Below, in pieces: positions 26,592-36,611 of a stretch of DNA of 64,000 nucleotides. The notes under the pieces are model-generated. The model made no database searches. It saw only the letters and a program-made list of their open reading frames with translations, and was not told the origin of the DNA. Position numbers and translations under genes: made by a program. The stretch is taken from assembly GCF_001442615.1 (NCBI RefSeq), contig NZ_LMXN01000003.1:310001-374000 (forward strand), in the 5' to 3' direction. The DNA is from Algoriphagus resistens (GTDB lineage: Bacteria; Bacteroidota; Bacteroidia; Cytophagales; Cyclobacteriaceae). The first letter of the stretch is position 1. Every line of letters begins with the position of its first letter.

Positions 26592-29147
26592 ATGAAAAAA
26601 AGCTCTCTTTCGCTGCTTTTATCCTTTTTTGCGCTCTTGAGTTATGCTCAGGTAGATTTGCGCTATTATCTGCCTGAGGGATATACTTACGATGAATCGA
26701 TCCCGACCCCAAAGGAAGTTTTAGGATATGATGTGGGAGAATGGCATGTAAGTCATGATCAGCTTGTGATGTATATGAAGGCTGTAGCGGAGGCTTCAGA
26801 TCGTGTGACTTTCGAAGAAACAGGCCGAACATACGAGAAAAGACCTCAGGTTCTCCTGACGATTTCTTCTCCGACTAATCTCGGCAAGATCGATCAGATC
26901 AAAGACGATAGGAAGAAACTCAGAGAGGCCAATGCATCGGTGGATATTGCGAAGATGCCTGTAGTGATGTTTATGGGGTATTCAGTTCATGGTAATGAAG
27001 CTAGTGGAGCCAACGCCGCTCTATTGGCCGCTTACCATTTTGCTGCCGCCAAAGAAGTAGCTGGGGACTTGGAAAACATGGTTTTGCTACTTGATCCTGC
27101 CATTAATCCTGACGGACTCAACCGGTTTGCTTCGTGGGTAAATACGCATAAGTCGTATAATATGAACGGCGATCCTAATAATGTTGAATTCAGTGAAGCG
27201 TGGCCCAGAGGCAGAACAAATCATTACTGGTTTGATTTAAATCGGGATTGGTTGCCTGTTCAGCATCCTGAGTCAAGAAACAGAGTACGGGTTTTTCAGG
27301 AATGGCTACCAAATATTCACTTGGACTTCCATGAGATGGGGACAAACAGCACGTTCTTTTTCCAGCCAGGAGTACCTGCACGAATGCATCCCCTCACACC
27401 TGAGAAAAATTTTGAGCTGACAGAGAAAATTGGTACCTACCATGCAAAGGCATTGGATCAAATAGGGTCACTATATTTTAATCAGGAGAATTATGACGAT
27501 TATTATTATGGGAAAGGATCCACTTATCCGGACGTGCAGGGCTCCATTGGAATTTTATTTGAGCAGGCAAGCTCGAGGGGTCACTTACAGGAAAGTGTGA
27601 ACGGTATGTTGAGTTTTCCATTTACCATCAGAAACCAGTTCACAGCAAATCTCTCCTCCTTTCAAGCTGCCAAAGATATGCGTCAGGAGTTGAATCAATT
27701 CATGAAGGATTTCTACAATGACATACAGCAAGAGGCGGATTCAGATCCAAACAAAGCTTACATTTTTGGAAGTCCCAGAGACGATGCCAGAAGCTATCAT
27801 TTGGCCGATTTGATCTTGCAACACGACATCAAGGTCTTTAATCTAAATGATGATATTACTGTAAACGGCGAGGAGTTTAAGAAAGAAAATTCGTACATCG
27901 TTCCTGCAGGCCAACCACAGTATAGACTGATCAAGGCAATGTTTGAAACTAGAAATACGTTCAAGGATAGCTTATTTTATGATATCTCAGCCTGGACTTA
28001 TCCTATGGCTTTCAACTTGGACTACATGGCGCTGAACAGTCAGATTCTGAATCTGGCAAGTGTAAATGAAGTTTCAAAAAGTTCTATTGCTTTAGCTCCT
28101 GGAAAGGTTTTGGGCGATGTGGGGGCGTACCAATATGCCATGGAATGGACGGACTACTATGCTCCAAAAGCCGCCTACAAATTGATGGATGAAGGCTTTC
28201 AGATAAGAGTTGCTACCGGTGAGTTTACAACTGAAGACGGTAGGAGTTTTGGAAGAGGCACCTTATTGATTGGTAAAGGTGAAAGTGGAATGGATGATCA
28301 GGCATTTTTCAATAAGTTATCTGAAGTAGCAGAAAAATCCACGGTGGATATCCATAGCTTGACTACCGGATATACCGGGGGTATGAATATTGGCTCTCCC
28401 AATATGATACCACTGGAAAAACCGGAAATTGCTTTGCTTGTAGAAGGCGGAGTGGATAGTTATGAAGCAGGTGAAATCTGGCATTTGCTGGATCAGCGTT
28501 TTGAAATACCGATCACATTACTTTCAATGGATAAGCTAGGGGGGAATACGCTGGATAGATACAACGTTATCCTAATGCCCGATGGCAGATACAGCAATTT
28601 AGGAAAGTCCGGTGCAGCTACACTCAAGTCTTGGGTAGCTCGTGGAGGAACGCTACTGGCCAAAGGAGGAGCACTTCAATTCCTTGCAGAGAATGAAGTT
28701 GGGGATTTTAAATTTAGGGAGGCAGGAGCTCCAGAAGCGGGATTGCAAAAAAGCTATGCAGACTATGACAATGCAAGAGGAGCAAAAGTGACGGGAGGGG
28801 CGATTTTCAATTCGAAACTTGACCTGACACACCCAATTGGTTATGGTTATCTCAGTTCAGCTATCCATACATTCAGAAATGACAATTTATTTTTGGAACC
28901 TTCAGAAAATCCGTATGCAAATCCACTGGTTTACACTGATAAGCCATTGGCTTCAGGGTACCTTCATCCTTCCAATCTTCCGGGAATCCAGAATGGCTCT
29001 GTGATCCAGGTTTCCGGCATTGGGAGAGGACGTATCGTCGCTTTTGCAGATAATATGAATTTTAGAGCATTCTGGTTTGGGACGAACAAACTTTACATGA
29101 ACGCGATCTTCTTTGGCCAGGTCATCCAAAGTGGTACGACTAAGTGA
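26592..29147 (+). CDS. Secreted M14 family zinc carboxypeptidase
   Basis: A Sec signal peptide (residues 1-19, ending SYAQ) leads an M14 metallopeptidase domain. Zinc ligands appear as H133 and E136 in YSVHGNEAS and a His in HLDFHEMG (about 243-247). The catalytic Glu is in GILFEQASSRG (~325). A further ~450 residues follow, with a glutamine-amidotransferase-like segment (VILMPDGRYSN, GGTLLAKGGALQF) of unknown role, which is common in the large secreted M14 peptidases of Bacteroidota. It probably trims peptides in the periplasm or outside. A terminator follows. Confidence 0.88.
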   Translation: MKKSSLSLLLSFFALLSYAQVDLRYYLPEGYTYDESIPTPKEVLGYDVGEWHVSHDQLVMYMKAVAEASDRVTFEETGRTYEKRPQVLLTISSPTNLGKIDQIKDDRKKLREANASVDIAKMPVVMFMGYSVHGNEASGANAALLAAYHFAAAKEVAGDLENMVLLLDPAINPDGLNRFASWVNTHKSYNMNGDPNNVEFSEAWPRGRTNHYWFDLNRDWLPVQHPESRNRVRVFQEWLPNIHLDFHEMGTNSTFFFQPGVPARMHPLTPEKNFELTEKIGTYHAKALDQIGSLYFNQENYDDYYYGKGSTYPDVQGSIGILFEQASSRGHLQESVNGMLSFPFTIRNQFTANLSSFQAAKDMRQELNQFMKDFYNDIQQEADSDPNKAYIFGSPRDDARSYHLADLILQHDIKVFNLNDDITVNGEEFKKENSYIVPAGQPQYRLIKAMFETRNTFKDSLFYDISAWTYPMAFNLDYMALNSQILNLASVNEVSKSSIALAPGKVLGDVGAYQYAMEWTDYYAPKAAYKLMDEGFQIRVATGEFTTEDGRSFGRGTLLIGKGESGMDDQAFFNKLSEVAEKSTVDIHSLTTGYTGGMNIGSPNMIPLEKPEIALLVEGGVDSYEAGEIWHLLDQRFEIPITLLSMDKLGGNTLDRYNVILMPDGRYSNLGKSGAATLKSWVARGGTLLAKGGALQFLAENEVGDFKFREAGAPEAGLQKSYADYDNARGAKVTGGAIFNSKLDLTHPIGYGYLSSAIHTFRNDNLFLEPSENPYANPLVYTDKPLASGYLHPSNLPGIQNGSVIQVSGIGRGRIVAFADNMNFRAFWFGTNKLYMNAIFFGQVIQSGTTK

Positions 29148-29160
29148 ATTACAATCATTT

Positions 29161-29190
29161 TAAATCCCGGGTTTAGGTCCGGGATTTTCT
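29161..29190 (+). terminator. Rho-independent terminator
   Basis: A perfect 9-bp stem (AAATCCCGG / CCGGGATTT) with an 8-base loop and a T-rich tail follows the M14 peptidase stop by 14 bases. Confidence 0.85.
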
Positions 29191-29260
29191 GTTTTGAATC
29201 ATTCGAACAACTAGGAATCATTTTGCGTAATCAGGTCTATCAATTCTTAAAAAACAGTCT

Positions 29261-30379
29261 ATGCCTATTTCTACAAGAGTCATGATTTTTTCAGCTTTTT
29301 CACTCTTATGTTCCCCTTCTTTCTCCCAGGAAATGGGTTTTGAGGAATACAATCCACCCTCTACAATGAAAGTAGCTGAGCATCATGTGATCAAGGCAAA
29401 GTTTCCATTCGTAGACATTCACTCACATCAGGGCGGCATCAATGAGAAACGCATCGGGGAACTGGTCTCAGAAATGGATGAATTGAACATGGGCGTTTTG
29501 GTGAATCTGAGTGGAAGAGGGTTTGGCCGTGGAGATAGCAATTCACAGCAAGAATATATCAAATCCATGCTGAAGGAATTCAATACCTACGCCCCAGGGA
29601 GATTTATGGTGTTTACCAATCTGAATTTTGCGGGATTTGGAGATGAAAATTGGACCAGAATTGCCTTAAAGGAACTTGAAGAAGATGTAGCCGCTGGAGC
29701 TAGTGGACTAAAAATCTATAAAAGCCTTGGCCTGAATGTGAATGACATAGATGGAAACCGGGTTCCGGTCAATCATCCAGACTTGGATGCAGTTTGGGCC
29801 AAAGCCGGTGAATTGGGAATTCCTGTGATCATACATTCAGCAGATCCTGCCCAATTCTGGCAGCCCATGGATGCGAATAATGAACGCTGGCTTGAACTCA
29901 AGACCCATCCCAATCGCCAAAGGGGAGCTGATAATCCTGCACCTTTTGAGCAGATTATGGCAGAACAACACGATGTTTTTGCTAAGCATCCCGGGACAAC
30001 ATTTATCAATGCGCACATGGGTTGGATGGCAAATGATCTGGATGCTGCAAGTGAGCATTTGGAGAAATATCCCAATGTCAATTTTGGAATTGGAGCCGTA
30101 ATCGCAGAATTTGGACGGCAGCCGAGACGTGCCAAAGAATTTTTTGAAAAGTATCAGGACAGGCTACTATTTGGAAAAGATGCTTATAATAAGGAAGAGT
30201 ATTACACCTATTTCCGCGTGTTGGAGACAGAGGACGAGTATTTTCCGTACTACAAAAAGTATCATGCATTTTGGGCGATGTACGGACTGGGTCTTTCGGA
30301 TGAGGTTTTGAAAAAGTTGTATTATAAAAATGCGTTGCGGATTGTGCCGGGAATGGATAGAAGCATCTTCCCAGATTAA
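29261..30379 (+). CDS. Secreted amidohydrolase-family protein
   Basis: An N-terminal signal peptide (residues ~1-22, ending SFSQ) precedes an amidohydrolase-2 TIM-barrel. Metal-site motifs are FVDIHSHQGG (~50), the Lys of GLKIYKSLGLN (~150), the His of VIIHSADP (~193) and HMGWMAND (~252), with the final Asp in LLFGKDAYN (~310). The fold is that of COG2159 metal-dependent hydrolases/decarboxylases; the substrate is unknown. It may share an operon theme with the upstream peptidase, but a terminator separates them. Confidence 0.85.
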   Translation: MPISTRVMIFSAFSLLCSPSFSQEMGFEEYNPPSTMKVAEHHVIKAKFPFVDIHSHQGGINEKRIGELVSEMDELNMGVLVNLSGRGFGRGDSNSQQEYIKSMLKEFNTYAPGRFMVFTNLNFAGFGDENWTRIALKELEEDVAAGASGLKIYKSLGLNVNDIDGNRVPVNHPDLDAVWAKAGELGIPVIIHSADPAQFWQPMDANNERWLELKTHPNRQRGADNPAPFEQIMAEQHDVFAKHPGTTFINAHMGWMANDLDAASEHLEKYPNVNFGIGAVIAEFGRQPRRAKEFFEKYQDRLLFGKDAYNKEEYYTYFRVLETEDEYFPYYKKYHAFWAMYGLGLSDEVLKKLYYKNALRIVPGMDRSIFPD

Positions 30380-30436
30380 GACAAAACATTGCACGGATAT
30401 GATTATATTCACTTCCGCCATGGAATATTCTTAATT

Positions 30437-30855
30437 ATGGATAATTACATCGAAACATTAATTCCTCACCGATATCCCTTTTTGTTTGTAGGTGAAATTC
30501 TTAGCGTTTCGGTCGACGAAATTGTCGGAACGAAGACATTTAGCAAAACCAAGGATGAAATGCTAGGTGGCAGTTTTCCGGGTTTCGGCTATATTCCCGG
30601 AATGATTTTGATTGAATCAATGGCTCAATGTGGAGGTGCTGGTATTAAAAAACTAGGACTTGCAAATGGTTTTTTTGGGCTTGTCAGTATGGATAAAGTT
30701 AGGTTTTTAAAGGAGTCACTTACGAGACTGAAGTCAAATACATAATAAAAAATATTCGGGTTAGTGACCGATTAATTAAACAAGAAGGGGTCGCTTATGT
30801 AATTAACGAACCTGTTGCAGAGGCTTCTTGGATCTGTGCCAAATTAAATTCCTAG
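30437..30855 (+). pseudogene. FabZ-like hydroxyacyl-ACP dehydratase, frameshifted
   Basis: The N-terminal half (start ATG 30437) is a hotdog dehydratase of the FabZ/FabA type: IPHRYPFLFVGEILS, FPGFGYIPGMILIESMAQCGG. It then stops at 30743-30745. The expected C-terminal half (ETEVKYIIKNIRV to CAKLNS) continues in the -1 frame from about 30721 to the TAG at 30853. A single lost base near 30715-30725 explains this. The catalytic His of FabZ (GHFPG) is Ser here (GGSFPG), whereas the Glu (LIESMAQ) is kept, so it may have been non-catalytic before the break. A sequencing error is possible. Confidence 0.75.
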
Positions 30856-31170
30856 ACTTATGAATAGGGGGAGGTTGATTCGTACATAGTTTCTTCATAA
30901 CATGTCAAGCAGCTTTACATACTCCGCCTGATAGGAAATGAAAATTGCAAAATCTTTACCTATCATTTTCTCTTTGCAAAGAAACGGTAGCTTTTCTGAA
31001 CTATCCGTCAACATATCCTTTCACAAGGTCAGAATCTTTGAGATTTACATCCCATCCACATTAAAGCGATGAAGGGGGTTTATGGTACAAATATAAAAGT
31101 ACGTGAGAGATGTAATAAAGCTCCCCAATTTTTAATTATGTAACTTAAAGCAACGCAAACTGCTGATTGC
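30856..31170. other. Intergenic region, no gene seen (315 nt)
   Basis: Between the broken FabZ-like gene and the LytTR regulator. A promoter-like TATATTTG box is readable on the minus strand (31088-31095), but without a matching upstream box and with no downstream gene on that strand. Nothing else is seen. Confidence 0.45.
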
Positions 31171-31983
31171 ATGACCCCCATTTTTCAACAGAAAAAGCTA
31201 AGAATCAAAGCAACCCTAAAATACATAGCCATTCTTGTGCTGGTATTGCTGGTGACGATCTTCCAGGATTACCTGCATTCACGGTACAACAATTATTCAT
31301 TTTATGCTTCGGAATCTTTCCTTTTCAATATCTTCTGGATTTTGATCTTGCCGGTAGCTCTAATTTTTAATGTTGTTTTTACTAAAATTTCTGCACTTGC
31401 AAAGACTCGGGAGTTGTTGGTGAAAAGACTCATGTTTGTTTTGGCAGCTTCGATTTTCCACATTCTAGTTTTTGCTGCATTGGTACATCTGATTTCCGCG
31501 GTTTTCTATGCACACACATTTACATTTGGGGAGAATCTGGGTTATACTATTTCTCAGGATTTTTATAAGTACCTGCTGATCTATTCGATAGTTTCTCTGG
31601 TACTGATTAAAAAACGAAAATCGAAAGATCAGGTACCGTATCCCATCGATCAGGTTATTATTGGTTCAGGAAGGAAAATAACTTCAATCAGAACAAGTGA
31701 TATTTTTTATATCACCGCCGCTTCCCCTTATATCGCAATCCATACTGCGGAGAAAAAGGAGCTACACGCCGATACGCTCAAGGCCATTCTCGAAAAATTG
31801 GATCCAGACACCTTCGTCCGCATCCATAAGTCTACGATTGTCAATCTTCACAGGATTGTATCCTACACTTCTCGGCTAAACGGAGATTACGATGTGAGGC
31901 TTTCCAATCAGAAGGATTTGCGTCTGAGTAGAAACTATGTTGAAAACTTCAAAAGTAAATTTGCCAGACGCTCATCCTCTTGA
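31171..31983 (+). CDS. Membrane-bound LytTR-family transcriptional regulator
   Basis: Four hydrophobic helices span about residues 15-150 (AILVLVLLVTIFQDYL onward). A cytosolic LytTR DNA-binding domain covers 165-265, with ISDIFYITAASPYIAIHT-type strands, HADTLKAILEKLDPDTFVRIHKSTIVNL, and the end RLSRNYVENFKSKF. LytTR proteins bind DNA with beta-strands; membrane-anchored forms are common in Bacteroidota and are thought to sense envelope signals directly. No partner histidine kinase is next to it. Confidence 0.85.
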   Translation: MTPIFQQKKLRIKATLKYIAILVLVLLVTIFQDYLHSRYNNYSFYASESFLFNIFWILILPVALIFNVVFTKISALAKTRELLVKRLMFVLAASIFHILVFAALVHLISAVFYAHTFTFGENLGYTISQDFYKYLLIYSIVSLVLIKKRKSKDQVPYPIDQVIIGSGRKITSIRTSDIFYITAASPYIAIHTAEKKELHADTLKAILEKLDPDTFVRIHKSTIVNLHRIVSYTSRLNGDYDVRLSNQKDLRLSRNYVENFKSKFARRSSS

Positions 31984-32062
31984 GTAGAAAAATACACAGC
32001 TTGGCATAGTCGGTTTTTTTATAGCGAAATCAAATCCCATTTTTCGGATAAATCAAGTCGCT

Positions 32063-32698
32063 ATGAAAACGCTAAATATTCTGTTTTTGCTGGTCATTTT
32101 ATGGACTTCAATTTCATGCCAGGCGCAAATTACATCTTTACAAAAGGATAGGGAAGTGGGAGGTGGTTGTGAAGGATGCGAAGCCGTTTTTGAATTTGGC
32201 GCAAAGAAGTTAAGTCCCGTAGATACGCTTCCCCTTTTTTCCGAAAATGAGCCAAAACTAAAAATTAACGGCAGTGTGTTTCAGAAAGATGGAACAACTC
32301 CGGCAGCTAATGTGATTATCTATATCTATCACACGAACCGGGAAGGAGAATATCAAACTTTCGGAGGTGAAAAAGGATGGGCAACGCGTCACGGGATTAT
32401 CCGGGGATGGGCGAAAACGGATAGGGACGGGAAGTATTCTTTTTTTACATTCAGACCAGCTGCTTATCCGACTAGAGATGAACCTGAACATATCCATATC
32501 ACCATTAAAGAACCTGGAAAAACTGCATATTATCTAGACGATTTTGTGTTTGAGGATGATCCGCTTTTGACTAAGGAAAAAAGAGAAAACCTAGCTGATA
32601 GAGGAGGATCGGGAATAATGAAACCAAACCAAGCCAATGGTATTCTTATAGTTCATAGAGATATTATCCTGGGTCAAAACATCCCAGACTATGAGTAA
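32063..32698 (+). CDS. Secreted intradiol dioxygenase-like protein
   Basis: A 211-residue exported protein with a hydrophobic N-terminus (1-20). The dioxygenase C-terminal domain has the pattern IYHTNREGEY (Tyr ligand), RGWAKTDRDGKYSFFTF, then RPAAYP and EHIHITIKEPG (HxH ligands), which is the Fe(III) site of protocatechuate/catechol dioxygenases. Exported versions of this family occur in Bacteroidota. The aromatic substrate is unknown. The next gene's ATG overlaps the stop by 8 bases. Confidence 0.78.
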   Translation: MKTLNILFLLVILWTSISCQAQITSLQKDREVGGGCEGCEAVFEFGAKKLSPVDTLPLFSENEPKLKINGSVFQKDGTTPAANVIIYIYHTNREGEYQTFGGEKGWATRHGIIRGWAKTDRDGKYSFFTFRPAAYPTRDEPEHIHITIKEPGKTAYYLDDFVFEDDPLLTKEKRENLADRGGSGIMKPNQANGILIVHRDIILGQNIPDYE

Positions 32699-33312
32699 AA
32701 AAATGGGATATTATCTGGCTTTGTTGATTTTTATCTATTTGGGATACCCAGATACAAGAAGTCAAAATTTTCCAATTGGGGCAAAGGAGATTCTTAAGCC
32801 CACTTGGTCCAATAAGGAAGATACGTTGGAAGTGGACCTTACCCGTTCAAAAATTTTCTGGAAAGGGACGAAAATGTATGGATTGGGTAAGCATGAGGGA
32901 GAAATCGAAATACAGGGAGGATTTTTATTGATTGAGAATAATAGAATTACGGGAGGAGAAATGGATGTAAACATGCAGAATATATGTGTCACAGATATCC
33001 CGAAGAGCGATCCCATTCCTCTTAAAAACCTAACGGATCATCTCAAAGGACCTGACTTTTTTGATGTGGATAAGCATCCTATGTCATCTTCGTATACGGA
33101 GTGCCAAGCGAGCTCAGGAAATTAAAATCCTGTTGACAGGCTCTCTCACTATCAAAGGAATCACAAATCCTATCTCTTTTGTGGCAGAAAAAGTAGGTAT
33201 GAATCATTTCAAAACACACCTCGAACTTAAGCGTTTTTTATGGGATATTGCTTACAGCGGAAGCTGGATAGATCGAACCTTGGTGGATAGAGGCATAATC
33301 CTAAGGGGTTAA
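32691..33312 (+). pseudogene. YceI-like lipid-binding protein, frameshifted
   Basis: Residues 1-25 form a signal peptide, followed by the YceI fold (DLTRSKIFWKGTKMYGLGKHEGEIEI). The frame breaks between 33085 and 33125: the first frame ends at TAA 33123-33125 while the second half (ILLTGSLTIKGITNPISFVA, WDIAYSGSWIDRTLVDRGIIL) continues in another frame to the stop at 33312. The third frame also shows YceI-like residues (VPSELRKLK), so there may be more than one indel. YceI proteins bind isoprenoids in the periplasm. It is translationally coupled to the upstream dioxygenase-like gene. Confidence 0.7.
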
Positions 33313-33371
33313 TTATTATGTAAATAAGGGATAGTTTACGTTATTGAGCAGATAAACAGCTTAAATTTCAA

Positions 33372-33893
33372 TTGAAGCATTTCAATTATAAAAATCAAAA
33401 TGATGGGACTAAGGGCCCCAGAATACTTGGTCAGATTTTTCTTGCTTCTGGCCTGTTAGTGATTCTTGTAGCATTTTTTGTTGAGGTAGAGACAGACCCT
33501 CTGAAGGTTGTTTTAGTAGCAGGGGGAGCGGTAGTTATTGGGTTTATTTTGGCCTCAATTAAGTCAGGAATTCTCATTGATTTTCAAAACTATCAGTTCA
33601 AAAAATATAAAAGGATCCTATGGTTCAGTTTTGGTGAATGGGAAGCATTACCGCAAGTCGGACATTTGGAATTGATTCATCACAGCTTCCGAAGTTCATA
33701 TATTCCTAATGGGATTACCCCTACCCTCAATGGTCAAATCACACTGTACAAGGTTGTTCTCCTAGCAAATAACAAAAAGTTTTTAGTGCTGGATTATACC
33801 AAAGAAAAGGATGCAGTAGCGGCTTTGGATGAGATAGAGAAGGGATTGGGGATATCATTTGATAGAGAAATTAAGCAAGCAAATTTAGATTAG
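33372..33893 (+). CDS. Hypothetical membrane protein with two helices
   Basis: I do not recognise the family. The TTG start (33372) gives 173 residues: two hydrophobic segments at about 18-38 and 46-66, then a ~105-residue soluble part with alternating strands (LQIDFQNYQFKKYKR-like basic segment, LYKVVLLANNKKFLVLDY). The layout resembles PH-like or DUF-type membrane-proximal domains, but no match is claimed. It stands alone and converges on the TonB-receptor gene. Confidence 0.6.
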   Translation: MKHFNYKNQNDGTKGPRILGQIFLASGLLVILVAFFVEVETDPLKVVLVAGGAVVIGFILASIKSGILIDFQNYQFKKYKRILWFSFGEWEALPQVGHLELIHHSFRSSYIPNGITPTLNGQITLYKVVLLANNKKFLVLDYTKEKDAVAALDEIEKGLGISFDREIKQANLD

Positions 33894-34028
33894 TATTATA
33901 TTTCCTTCAGGCTTCTGTACTAGGCAACAATTGGAATTTGGATGATCCATCCTGAAAAAAAATTATGCAGACCCAAGTCCCAACAGAAAATCTTCCGGCT
34001 TAATAAGTATAACGGATTCCTTAATAAT

Positions 34029-34070
34029 AAAGAGACCCTTCGGTTTTAACAATTTGAAGGATCTCTTTTT
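34029..34070 (-). terminator. Terminator of the TonB-dependent receptor (probably bidirectional)
   Basis: A 12-bp stem with one G-U pair (AAGAGATCCTTC / GAAGGGTCTCTT read on the minus strand) and a 14-base loop. A T-rich tail follows it on the minus strand, just after the receptor stop at 34077, and on the plus strand as well. Confidence 0.8.
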
Positions 34071-34076
34071 TAAATT

Positions 34077-36464
34077 TTAAAACTTCAAACTCAGCCCTAA
34101 CATAAAGTTGGTTCCGGCCATCGGGTAGTAATAATTCTCTGTTACCAATTCCTTCTCTGTTTCTCCGGGAAGGAAATAGCTGAACGTATAGCCATTTGGC
34201 TCGTACATCTCATTGAAAATATTGTTCACCAAGAGGTTCAACTCCACGCTTTTGAAAAACCGGGGCTGCACCGAGTAGCTGATGCGGATATCGTTTGTAA
34301 AGAAAGCATCAAGCGAGCGAGCGTCAAGACCTGAGTTGTCCAAATACTGTTTGCTCACATACTTACTCAGCCAGTTCAGTGATAGATTTTTGACAGGCTT
34401 ATACTCGATCATTGCAGAGGCGACCGCGTTTGGAGAAAGCGCAATATCTGTATCTCTGTAAGTGAACGTTTCCTGAGTGAATTCTGCCGTGCTGTAGTCA
34501 TCTACATATTCGGTAAATTCTTTTATTTTATTCTGACTAAGTGCCACATTAGCGCCCAAAGTCCACTTTTTAAACATCTGATAGGCTACGTCCAACTCAA
34601 CTCCCGCACGATAGGAATCGGCGACATTTTCCCGGATGCTGGCTCCCACATTGTTGATTTGACCTGTAGGGATCAGTTGATCTTTGTAGTCCATAAAGTA
34701 GAAATTAGCATTGTATGTGAAACTTCCACTTCGGGCTCTAAGTCCTGCTTCGATATTATTCAATCGTTCAGGTCTTGGGATTTCTGCGATAGGGTTGTCA
34801 GTGAAGTCGGATCTTTTCGGTTCCCTGTTTGCCACAGCATAGCTAGCATACCAAGTCCTGCCTGACTCCTCATAACTTATTCCTACTTTCGGATTGAAAA
34901 AGGTATAGTTTTCCTCTCCATCCACGATTCTTCCATCGTCATTGACACCTACAAAAGAATAATCTATGGATCGTAATTGCAAATCTCCATAGAGGCTTAG
35001 ACCCGAGGCAAGTTCCCGAGTGGCTTTCAGATAGATATTCCGGTCGTCTTTTACAGCATTATTATCGTAGTATCTATCCCGGATCTCGGTAGCTCCGGCT
35101 ATTCTCGCCCAGATTATTTCCCCAAAATGATCTCCATCGTAGCGATTTGCACCTCCTCCGAGGACTACATCCCACCTGCCGTCATCTGAGACGTAATTAA
35201 TCGAAGCGACACCACCGTAGAAGTCATTGTCTAGCCAGAGCCTACGGATGATATCTGAATTTGTAATGACAGAATCTCCGATCGTCACATTAGGCAATCT
35301 GTAGTTTTCAAAAGCATCATCCTCCCTATACTGTTCGTAATAACCGCGACCGTAGGTATAATGGAGAGCGGCATTTGCTTTCCAGTTGTTGCCAATTTTA
35401 CCCGCATATATCAATTGGTAGTGGTCTTGCTGATAATTATCCGTCTCGTTTTCATAGGTATAGTAGTTGAAGGTTCTGTCATCCACAAGTTTTGATTCCG
35501 GTAGCCCGTACCAGCTTTGGTAGGTTTTTTCCTTACCGGAAAAGACATTCAGTTTCAATACGTGATTTTCACCAAAATAGCCTGCTGAAACAAAGTAAGA
35601 GCTCAGATCTGAGCTAGCCCGATCCACAAAACCATCCGAGGTGATTTTTGAAAGCCTTGCATCCACCGCAAATCGATTGTTCAATAGTCCAGATCCTACT
35701 TTTACAGTGTGTTTAAATGAGTTAAATGATCCGACAGAATTATCAATTTGGGCATAAGCTTCATCATTTCTAGTGTCTGTCTGGAAGTTCAAACTAGCAC
35801 CAAAAGTGGCAGCTCCGTTTGTGGAAGTTCCCACACCACGCTGAATCTGAAGGTTGTCCACCGAAGAGGCAAAGTCAGGCATGTTCACCCAGAAGACGCC
35901 ATGCGATTCGGCATCGTTCATAGGAATACCGTTTACTGTCACGTTGATTCTGCTTTGGTCCGAGCCCCTGATCCTCATTCCGGTGTAGCCGATTCCGGCT
36001 CCTGCATCAGAGAAAGTCACCACTGAAGGCGTGAAATTTAAGAGTTGCGGCATGTCCTGACCGAGATTCCGCTTAGCAAGGTCTTCCCTGCTGATCTCCT
36101 GAAAAGTGGTTGGAGTACTTTGGGAAGCTCGGGTAGCAGATACGATAAACTCCTCTGTCATCAAGTCGGTCGCCTTCAATCGGATGGTTAATTCCCCGGA
36201 ATTTGGAATTTCTAATGTCTGCTTGACAGTAAGGTAGCCTATGTATGAAACCCGAAGTTCTAGCCTCCCCGATTGTAGTTTATTTATGGTGAACAGACCA
36301 TTTTCGTCTGTGACACTGCCTTTTCCTTGATTTTCTGCCCATACTGAGGCTCCTTCCAAAGCTTCGCCAGATGAGGCGTCCAGCACTTTTCCACTAAGGC
36401 TTTGCTGACCCCAGCTAGAAATAGCGGCAAGGCAAAGAGCCAAGCCAAGAAATATATTTTTCAT
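34077..36464 (-). CDS. TonB-dependent receptor, predicted thiamine uptake
   Basis: An outer-membrane receptor of 795 residues: signal peptide (1-19, SSWGQQ), carboxypeptidase-regulatory-like domain (~20-105), plug (~110-230, with GMRIRGSDQSRINVTVNGIP and WVNMPDFASSVDNLQI), then a 22-strand-type barrel ending in SLKF. A TPP riboswitch directly upstream puts it under thiamine-diphosphate control. With family knowledge of riboswitch-driven TonB receptors in Bacteroidota this predicts import of thiamine or a thiamine precursor. No other thiamine gene is downstream; it is monocistronic with its own terminator. Confidence 0.9.
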   Translation of the reverse strand: MKNIFLGLALCLAAISSWGQQSLSGKVLDASSGEALEGASVWAENQGKGSVTDENGLFTINKLQSGRLELRVSYIGYLTVKQTLEIPNSGELTIRLKATDLMTEEFIVSATRASQSTPTTFQEISREDLAKRNLGQDMPQLLNFTPSVVTFSDAGAGIGYTGMRIRGSDQSRINVTVNGIPMNDAESHGVFWVNMPDFASSVDNLQIQRGVGTSTNGAATFGASLNFQTDTRNDEAYAQIDNSVGSFNSFKHTVKVGSGLLNNRFAVDARLSKITSDGFVDRASSDLSSYFVSAGYFGENHVLKLNVFSGKEKTYQSWYGLPESKLVDDRTFNYYTYENETDNYQQDHYQLIYAGKIGNNWKANAALHYTYGRGYYEQYREDDAFENYRLPNVTIGDSVITNSDIIRRLWLDNDFYGGVASINYVSDDGRWDVVLGGGANRYDGDHFGEIIWARIAGATEIRDRYYDNNAVKDDRNIYLKATRELASGLSLYGDLQLRSIDYSFVGVNDDGRIVDGEENYTFFNPKVGISYEESGRTWYASYAVANREPKRSDFTDNPIAEIPRPERLNNIEAGLRARSGSFTYNANFYFMDYKDQLIPTGQINNVGASIRENVADSYRAGVELDVAYQMFKKWTLGANVALSQNKIKEFTEYVDDYSTAEFTQETFTYRDTDIALSPNAVASAMIEYKPVKNLSLNWLSKYVSKQYLDNSGLDARSLDAFFTNDIRISYSVQPRFFKSVELNLLVNNIFNEMYEPNGYTFSYFLPGETEKELVTENYYYPMAGTNFMLGLSLKF

Positions 36465-36611
36465 TTGTAATTTTTCCCTTGCGGGAGGTTGAGTGAAACA
36501 TGAGAAAGCGCTAGGGAAGCTCCCCGTTTTTGTTTACCCGGTCGCATTGACAAAATCCAAAATCCAGAAGGGCATCGCTTCAATTTTTTGGTTTTGTTGG
36601 CTGCTACACTT

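Noticed and set aside
30700..30760. Programmed frameshift in the FabZ-like gene
   Set aside because: No slippery heptamer or downstream structure is visible; one deleted base is simpler.
31088..31095. Minus-strand promoter box TATATTTG
   Set aside because: No matching upstream TTTG at about 19 bases and no downstream gene on that strand.
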